DNA of 64,000 nucleotides from Ampelocalamus luodianensis (Eukaryota; Streptophyta; Magnoliopsida; Poales; Poaceae). Position numbers and translations under genes: made by a program. The stretch covers positions 15,586,001 through 15,650,000 of the forward strand of contig CM070626.1 of assembly GCA_036346255.1 (NCBI GenBank). The letters run 5' to 3'. The notes under the pieces were generated by a model that was given only the letters and a program-made list of their open reading frames with translations, was not told the origin of the DNA and ran no database searches. Of the stretch, positions 56,597 through 64,000 are shown in pieces (position 1 is the stretch's first letter; each line of letters begins with the position of its first letter).

Positions 56597-58460
56597 CTTG
56601 TTGGACCGAAAGAGCGACTAGATAGGGTGAATAGGAGCACTACCACTTTTCACCTTGATTCGATTGAACTCAAATCTCACTCTAATAGCTATAAAGATCA
56701 AAGTACAATCACAACGATTGTCTTGTGTTGAATCCGACGAACCTCGAGAACACGCAAGACCAAAAACACCAAGATCTCAAAGAGATGACACACAGACGGT
56801 TAAACCTCTTGGGATGGGCGGTCTAACCGATGACCAACCGGTAAGACTTCTCACAGGGGGCGGTCTAACCTCTAGCATGATGAACAGTAAAATCAGCACA
56901 ATTTAAAATCACAAATCGACTCAACTTTTGATCTAATGATCCAAATTCCCTCAAATTTCAACCATAGCTCATCGAGGATATCAAGGCCAAAGTTTCATAA
57001 ATTTCTTATATGAGGGAAGGAGGGCACAAGAACTTAGAAAAATCAAACTTTGATATTAAAATTTGCTCGTGGGTAGATGATGATGAAGATTATCCTATAT
57101 GTATTTCCACATGTCACACCTAGCAAGATCACAACAAGAAACCAAAGGATCACCAAAATCCCGTAGGTCGCCAAAGAGAGAGCAAAAACAAGAAAAGACT
57201 CATCTTGAAGAAACTTTGCATACATTGATTTGAGAAGGATATTAGTTTACAGTCACTTCACCATGGAGGATAAAAACTCAACGCTTGAGCACTCAATCAA
57301 TCCATTTCTCACAAACCCTAGCCCCCAATTACTCCAAAATTCCCAAATCACACATTAGAGTTTTTCTCTTGGAAGGACTTAGGAACTCCACATCTCGACA
57401 TTCTCTTTTATAGTGGAGGCTAGGTTTAGAGAAAAGACCCTAATGAGCACCCGTTAAGTCCACACACAAACGGGTCTATACTTACGCACGTTTCTCAAAA
57501 TGGATGACGAATCAGGCTTCCCGAAACCGTTTCTTTTATCTTCACTTGACCTAAACTGGCTCTCCTTGCACCGTCTTGTGCCGCAGTTTAGCCAAAGGTC
57601 ACTAAGGCGGTATTTTGGTGAAATTACCAAAATACCCCTTCTCAATTCTTCTCCAAAGACCGAGTCAAATCTTAATGAAGCAATCTCATACTTCGCCACG
57701 TATAGGTTGATCAAATGTTCTCTTCATGTCGGTAAGTCTCTCCCATCCGGCTCCCATCGAAACCACCATAGCACTTGCACCGACTCCTGTGCCGCTTAAA
57801 GCAACTTGTTGCACCGAACTTTCTATTAGTCATCTTTGTCTATTTTGCGCTATGTTTAAGTCTAATGACTTTACCCGGCATCCTCGATTATTCTGGATCT
57901 CAGCTCTCCTAGCCTAGTCCCGATTATTCTCGCAATTGACCGTCGTTGACCTCCAAACCTCCTGCACGACAATACACCAAGAAATCGATCTCAGACACAA
58001 GTTATTCACAACTTGACTCACGTTCATCAAAACATGCATCATACAACATATATACACTGGAACCCATGAATTTGGACTAACTCAAGGAACATCGCTGCCT
58101 CGCTGACCAGCGGACAGGATAAAACCGGTCAGACCGCTACCCATGGCCGGTCTGACCGCCAGCACAATGACCTAGCCATATTTTCTCTCTAAAAATCCGA
58201 ATCCTCTCTGGAAATTCAAAATGAATATAACTTTTAGCTCGAAGCTCCAAAAATTATGAGGCAAAGTGTAAAAGAATACTATCTCTTGTCTACACCCTCT
58301 ATTTTTGGCCCGACCAAAAACTTGAAAGTCATCTTTTTGGCTGGTCAGACCGCTGCTCACGGCCGGTCTAACCATATGAGGTGGCTGGTCTGACCGTCAG
58401 CGAGGCCGGTCTGACTGCATGAGACCTGACAGCACTCTGAATGTTGCCGAAAACGTGTGT

Positions 58461-59180
58461 TTCAATAAATCCTCGATACCATTACCAATTGTATTATTAT
58501 CCTAAGGTCATGAGCATATTCACGTGATCTCCACAACAAAACTAGGAGTGTGCTATAAGAAACTGCAGCATCCGTCCAGGATTGACAGCACAAGAGCGTG
58601 TCGCTTCCACTGAATCGACAGTGGATTGGAAGAAGCAACCCCGACTCGTGCACAGATTAGCTAGCTTGGCCAGTTTCGTCTTACAAGAAATTTTCTCGCT
58701 GCCTTAAGGATAAAACCAACATCTCAATAGCGCCTTTGGGCTAGCGATGTTCTCAAATCACAAAACTCGATATGACACCAGACTCATTCGTCAAAGACAT
58801 GAACGGCGTGCAGTATCAATTAGGCTTCACGGATTGCACGTCGTGCTTCAGAATCTCAATCGGTTAGAGTAGCTAGTGTGTATGTTGGATAACAGAACCG
58901 ATAATCATTTCTGCGACTTACAATTGAAAACAACTTGTGACCCGTGCGACTTACAATTGAAAACGTGGGCAACACTAAAGCAAGAGTACATGGTAGTTGG
59001 AAGAATCATATCAATCAAGAGTGGGACTCCAAAACACACGTATTACACGTACGTGCACGGTATACGCGGGGACACACATACACACGGGGACGTACGCTAA
59101 AACAAGACCCGGGATATCAACTTCTCGCGTGGACGCTCGATGGATCCAACGCGAGCGGTCGCGGCGATCGTGTCTTTCCA
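58461..59180. other. spacer and 3' flank of the DUF1218 gene
   Basis: No gene is visible. A short direct repeat, GCGACTTACAATTGAAAAC, occurs at about 58913 and 58948. The right part probably contains the 3' UTR of the minus-strand gene. Confidence 0.5.
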
Positions 59181-59220
59181 GGCCATTGGTTTACACTTGT
59201 GCATGCCATTGAGTAGGAGG

Positions 59221-59312
59221 GAACTGTGCATATCCTTAAGCAGGAACGAGCTGTGCATATCCTTGAGCAGGAACGAGCTGTGGCTGTGCATATCCTTGAG
59301 CAGGAGTGAAGT
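59221..59312 (-). repeat. minisatellite at the 3' end of the DUF1218 coding region
   Basis: About three and a half copies of a 27-33 bp unit (CTGTGCATATCCTTGAGCAG on +) encode PAQGYAQ repeats. The copy nearest the 3' end has CTTAAG instead of CTTGAG, which creates the stop codon on the minus strand. Confidence 0.85.
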
Positions 59313-60253
59313 GTGCGTGCGGCGCCACTTGCCCATATCCCGGAGCTAGCTCGCCGATCGCGTGCCCGGCGGCCGGCGGCTGCTGGCCGTCGGGCTTGGG
59401 CTCGCCTGCCCCCGCCCCCGCCCCCGGGGCGGTAGTAACCGCCGCCGCCGCCGCGCGAAGCATGATGTACGATTTGATCCCGAGAACGGCGGCGACGATG
59501 CTCAGCACGGCCGCCCACCTGAAGACGCCGTCCTTGAGGTAGTAGCACCCCAGGCCCAGGGTGGTGTCGCGAGTCACCGGGGCGTTCAACGCCGCACCTG
59601 CCACGAAGAACCCCCCCGCGATCACCGCCGCTATCCTGCATTTATATATTAGCCCTCCATCTACGCATTAATCATTAATTACTCTCACACATATACAGGA
59701 CACGTACCCACGTCGATATATCGGAGTAGCGATCAGGATTCATATATATAGCTAGCCAGCGGAGCAAACATACATACACACGCACAGACTCACCATGAGA
59801 AGACGGAGCAGACGATGCCCACGACCCGCTTGGACTCGGAAGCACCGCCCCGAGGCTTGCAGCAGACGCAGCAGCCGCTGACCACCGAGACGATGATCTG
59901 GGACACCACCAGCGGGAGGACCGCGCATAATCCCAGTGCGAAGGCGGGGTTCGCCGGGTAGACACACTCGTCGCTGGACACGTCGATGTCAGCAGGCTAC
60001 AAGAACAATATTCATCCATCACACCACAAACGCACGAGTCAGCTTTCTATGCTATTTAACACTACTGTCATGCGTTTCATAATACATACTGCTATATACT
60101 CAAGGATACAGATGTAACATATCCCCGACAAACAGAGTAGTACGGAATTGTGCTTACAGTGAGTTTTGTTCCCTCAGCAATGAACCCCAGGACGGCGCTC
60201 GCCACCCCAAACAGTCCTACCACAACGGACACGACGATCACGCCCGTCTCCAT
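59236..60253 (-). CDS. DUF1218 (VCC/MWL-like) membrane protein, three exons, 232 aa
   Basis: Exons are 60158-60253, 59794-59996 and 59236-59635, with GT-AG borders (CTCACT|GTAAGC, TTGTAG|CCTG, CATG|GTGAGT, TGCAG|GATAG); the joined length of 699 nt is in frame. The protein starts METGVIVVSVVVGLFGVASA, a membrane segment that may serve as a signal anchor. It has three further hydrophobic segments (about residues 51-75, 90-116 and 138-160), with conserved DECVYP and a CCVCC cluster. This is the layout of plant DUF1218 proteins, some of which act in vein patterning and wall lignin modification at the endomembrane or plasma membrane (family knowledge). The C-tail is Pro/Gly/Gln-rich with PAQGYAQ repeats. 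The stop codon at 59236-59238 falls inside such a repeat; without it the frame would continue about 14 residues to another TAA. Confidence 0.9.
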
Positions 60254-60373
60254 CTCTCTCTGTGATCTTTCAAATGCCTCCCTGTACGTCTCGCCCTCTC
60301 GATCTCTTGGTCCGAGACGAGAGACGATGATGAGATGGATGCCTGGATATGGAGTCTGATCGATGTGCTCAGG

Positions 60374-60381
60374 TTTATATA
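60374..60381 (-). promoter_or_regulatory. TATA box of the DUF1218 gene
   Basis: TATATAAA on the minus strand lies 121 bases upstream of the start codon, followed by a C/T-rich leader with CTCTC repeats. Position and context fit a plant core promoter. Confidence 0.7.
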
Positions 60382-60419
60382 GCCGACGAACATGTAGAGA
60401 GCGTCTGGTTATGTCACAA

Positions 60420-61030
60420 CAAATGAGATTAAATCAGTCCATCTTGCATATTCTGAGTTAATTTGTTCTATTCCTTGTGTAATTCTTTCATGATTGCTTT
60501 GACTGAGAAAAAAAAAAGATTCGTACATTCATGAGCCAGCTGCATTCTGCAAGCCAACTAACGCCGTACGTAGTCAGTACTCAGTACATATATAATATAT
60601 CGTTGCCATCTGTTCTCTGCCGGCGCGGGAAGGAAATTTGCTAGGCCCTCTTTATTAACCGTTGATCCTTTCTTGATCAACCCGAATAAACGGCTGCGAG
60701 ACCTATCCCATCGCATTTTCTTCTTGTCGGCGCGGTGAAGACCAAAGTTCTATATGCTCCCTAGCAAGTCGTCTACAACGAACATAAATGTACAGTTAGA
60801 AAAAATAAACCATAACATAGTATAAACTAGCCGAATTCCCCGCATAATTATGCGGCTAGCTATTACAATACCTCTAAAAATAATATTGTATTTGTTTTTC
60901 AAATCCAATACTTATATATGACCGAAAACACGATTGTATTTTTCATACTACTTTAATATCTCCTATATATGTCTAGTTAATCTGGATCGTTATAATCTGG
61001 ACCCACCACAATTGACCGTGCAGATCTTTT
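60420..61030. other. AT-rich intergenic sequence
   Basis: No gene is visible. CCCCGCATAATTATGCGG near 60839-60856 is a short perfect palindrome core. AATATA words dominate toward the right, as in small non-autonomous elements. Confidence 0.5.
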
Positions 61031-61042
61031 TCATTTTTTTCT

Positions 61043-61144
61043 GATTAACATGGTAATTTCTAGCCCTTAAAAGCTAACGTAATGACTTTTTCCGATTAAC
61101 TTGGTAATTTCTAGCCCTTAAAAGCTAACGTAATGACTTCTTTT
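61043..61144 (+). repeat. tandem duplication, 51-bp period
   Basis: Two nearly identical units beginning GATTAAC(A/T)TGGTAATTTC and containing CCCTTAAAAGCTAACGTAAT lie at 61043-61093 and 61094-61144. Confidence 0.85.
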
Positions 61145-61214
61145 TCCTCTGTATTCATAATATAATAGATATAGTTGAAAAAAATGAGGCCAAATTAGTC
61201 GAATTTTGTGCCTA

Positions 61215-61935
61215 TCAGATGAGGATCCAGATCTGTCGATGGTTTCGTATCGATCTTACGAGTGAATGCTGGGAACTTTCCTTGGATTAGATCTACACAG
61301 AAAAAGACATAAGAAATTTATACAGGTTCAGGCCTTCTCCTGAGAGAATAACAACCCTACTTCTGTGTTGTTGTATTGACTATACTTTACAATAGTGAAG
61401 AAATCACTGGAACTAGGACTTATTGACTCCTGTCTGTTGATTGTGCCTCTAATCAGTCCGCTTCTTATTCTCCTCTGTACACCGACTTTACCCCTTATAT
61501 AACGCATCAAGAGGTAGCAGTTATTCACACCAAGATGCACCTTGTCATTTGATGTAATACACATGTTTAAGAGTAGTTATTATCAAAGACTAACCCTCTC
61601 ACATCGGTTTGCAGTTATGTCAGAGACAGAGACTTAATACATGTAGTTATCCCGAAGAATAACAACGCATATTAACTACTGTGTGTATCAAACACAGCAC
61701 ATAAGTGTCCCTAGTCGACTGGGTCCACATGTTTGTAGACTTTGTTGACTGTAGGGTGGTCGTAGCTGACATGATCATAGCAGAGCTTACGACCATGAGG
61801 TGGTTGTAGTAAGGCTTACGACTATGAGATGGTCGTAGAAAATCTTACAACTACCATGTAGTCTTAGAAGTACTTACGATCATATAGGGAGGTCATAATA
61901 TGGTTTACGACTACTTGGCTAAACTTCACCCTTTT
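61215..61935 (-). repeat. LTR-like sequence with palindromic 29-bp repeats
   Basis: TTTATACAGGTTCAGGCC (61317-61334) is a phrase common in cereal LTRs on the complementary strand. At 61753-61911 about five degenerate units occur, each pairing GGTCGTAG-like and CTTACGAC-like halves. The TG...CA ends and target duplication could not be fixed, so class and limits are uncertain. Confidence 0.5.
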
Positions 61936-63999
61936 TAATGATAAATGGTATCCTTGTAAATAACATGAAGCTATTGTTATCGATAATAATAATTACAGAT
62001 AAATAATTTAATTAACGGATTCACTAATTTTTAATTGCCTTAATTTTTTTTATCCATCAGTCACCTACAGTTGCACAGTACTAAGGCTAAAATTGCAGTA
62101 TCAAGTTATGTGTAATTTTAGCACAACTCTATTGTAACTTTTAGTTCTATTTGTTTTTGTTTTTGTTTTTTTGTATTTGTAAGGTTCACCTAGATTTACT
62201 TTTGTCTTGTTTAGATTTTTTTCCCTTGTAACTTTTTTCGTACCATTAGATGAAAATCTAAAGGTGGGAACAAGTGAATGAAAAATAATAAATTTTCAGA
62301 CAACTTACACATACATTCCTTTTAATTAATCGAGGATTATTAAATCCTCGTCAAGATCTCTCTTACCTTGCACGCCTCCTCCTGCCTCATTGGCATTGCC
62401 CCCGACGCTGCTGCCTCCCACAACAACTAACAGCGCTATCCCTGCGAACTCCTCCACTAGCATCTCCCATTTTCTTCGATGTCTCCAATGTCTCACTATT
62501 GTTGGATCCTTGCCCTCATTGCCAACTCCGCCCACAGCAAGCCGCCACACCCCATGCCTCGAGGCTGGAAACGAATCCTCTGACATTGCTAAGCAATGTC
62601 ATGGATGAACAATGCCATGATATTGCGTAACCTTCGTCGGATCAAGAAACAACAGGGTGAATACTGTCCACAAATACTGCAGCAATACTGTAGCATTACA
62701 CTGCTCACAACACTGTAGCAGTTGATCTAGTCCGTTCTTCTCAGATCGAGCGGCTCAGATCTGGGGAATATTATGGCACTGTTCACCCATAATATTTCTA
62801 TAGAAATAGCAGCGCATCCCTCGAGGCTACGGTGTGCAGTCACGCCACATCACCACCACCGCTACTCCCCACCGGCTACCGCTGCCCACCATAATTCTAA
62901 GGTTGGGGGCGTAGCGAATCCGAACTAAACCTGGTGAACTCTGGCCCTAAATCTCGTCAGAGCCTTGCTTAAGAACGAGGACTGAAGTGACCGACACACA
63001 AATGATGACGCAGATCCAAAGGTGATGATTTTTTATTTTATTTTTTTTTGGCGAGGAGGCAAAGAGTTCAACTGATGTCTAAAAAATTTTAGTCGACAGA
63101 TGTATATCATATTTGTATCTTCATTGCTAAAAAACAACTCGCGACAAGCTAGATAACATAGAAAAATAGAATTGAACGGCATGGTGGTTAATTATACCAA
63201 CTTGTGTTGACATTGAGGACAAGCTGACAACTAATTAATCATGATATAAATTAGATTTTTAAATATTTCCTCGTATTCATGCCCATGTTCGGTCTGAATA
63301 GAACTATAGAAGAATGTAGGTGGCGCGCATGAAGTGCTCGCAGATTCCTTAATAAAAGAAGGTTAACTGACTAGACAGAGACACAGGTGTTGTGTGCCGC
63401 CAAGACTATGCGGCTTGCTGTTGAGTCCGAAGTCAACTCACAATGCAATACATTCATTTGTCAAATTTAAGGGTGAACTGTCCATTGATTTGATATCTTA
63501 GCAGCAGATATGTTCGTAGAGAAACCTGATTAGCCGGCCGGCGGATTCCTTGATAATCACAATGAAGTCACGAAGTCAGTCAGGGTGCAGATTGCAGAAT
63601 GCCCCGTGCCCGTCCGCTACAATGCTAATCAAGTCACTCTTCCGGGCATCATCTGGCAGCGGAAGAAGAAAATGGCGACGCGGCTAGCAACACCCAAAAT
63701 CTGAAGGATCGCGGCAAGACTACGATAGCACAAATAAAATTTTTACCGCGCAACCAAGGAACCACCGCAAGTAATAGATCACGAGATTACCACTAGACGC
63801 GCCGACTCGTAGCGGAAGTAGAGTCGATGTAGCGAGTTGATGCAGTCGTAGTCGTACTTGCTGCGCGTCTTCTCCTCCTACTCCGACGAACGTCGCAAGT
63901 TCTCCTCCAGCTCTTGAGGTCGTCGTGAGTTGCGGATCGTCCTTAGTGCTGATGCTTCGCAACAACACCTCCAAGGTATCCACACGTACGGGGCAGGGA
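61936..63999. other. no gene identified; likely transposon-derived
   Basis: 62326-62586 and 63720-63983 have short open minus-strand frames without a domain. 62655-62720 has repeated (A/T)ACTGTAGCA words. 63790-63960, read on the minus strand, resembles the GC-rich leader or LTR end of cereal retroelements (GAGGAGAAGACGCGCAGCAAG). I cannot assign any of it firmly. Confidence 0.4.
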
Positions 64000-64000
64000 C

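Larger units (their letters stand above)
54620..58460 (-). mobile_element. copia-type retroelement fragment: 5' LTR and gag only
   Basis: On the minus strand an LTR ends at 56599 (…GTCCAACA) and is followed after two bases by the primer site at 56584-56596, then gag. The element stops near 54620 with no pol or 3' LTR. The start of the LTR is uncertain (about 58460, possibly further right). The LTR carries CGGTC(T/A)GACCG palindromes at 56808-56870 and 58120-58430, like the unrelated LTR at 10910-13551. Confidence 0.7.

Noticed and set aside
61215..61935. Solo LTR with defined ends
   Set aside because: Candidate TG and CA ends (TGTGCC and CTTCA) are not flanked by matching 5-mers, so only an LTR-like repeat is claimed.
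62326..62586. 86-codon minus-strand gene
   Set aside because: No domain, no supporting splice or promoter signal, and surrounding sequence looks transposon-derived.

Overview
The window is plant nuclear DNA, most likely from a grass of the rice type. The coding fragments resemble cereal proteins: subtilase, serine carboxypeptidase, SLAC1-type anion channel, FabZ, kinesin-14, organellar HSP90 and DUF1218. Genes are intron-split, with GC-rich first exons and AT-rich spacers, and most of the window is nested transposable elements. No prokaryotic feature, CRISPR array, rRNA or tRNA gene was seen. Only two genes look intact: a single-exon zinc-ribbon protein (39718-40035, +) and a three-exon DUF1218 membrane protein (59236-60253, -).

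Layout. 1-3584 is the 3' part of a Ty1/copia retrotransposon whose LTR ends inside a subtilase gene (3585-5239), leaving it without its 5' half. 5519-7298 is a Pack-MULE with an exact 9-bp target duplication, carrying carboxypeptidase and anion-channel fragments. Two small inverted-repeat elements follow. 8585-10637 (-) is a FabZ pseudogene with a solo LTR in its intron. 10910-19621 is a non-autonomous copia element with a three-zinc-knuckle gag, no pol, and a second ORF that has its own apparent promoter and 5'-UTR intron. 19682-26706 is a degenerate copia element on the minus strand with an exact 5-bp duplication. 27643-34637 is a very long LTR copy that itself holds a 3.36-kb solo LTR (30354-33714).

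34643-43911 is mostly hAT-type DNA transposon sequence, including a transposase interrupted by a 1.24-kb MULE, with the intact zinc-ribbon gene between hAT elements. 44105-52960 (-) is a colinear cluster of HSP90 and kinesin-14 exon fragments, split by a LINE 3' end, a Tourist-like MITE and a 4.4-kb solo LTR. 54620 to about 58460 is a copia fragment (5' LTR plus gag, minus strand). The DUF1218 gene follows. The last 3.6 kb holds LTR-like palindromic repeats and no gene I could identify.

The most unusual signal is in the long-LTR family present at 10910-13551, 19147-19621 and 30354-33714. Its LTR is built from successive arrays of short stem-loops. Within an array the loop stays nearly constant while the stem arms change and mostly remain complementary, including between the two LTR copies. 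This compensatory pattern suggests that structure, rather than primary sequence, has been kept or repeatedly regenerated.
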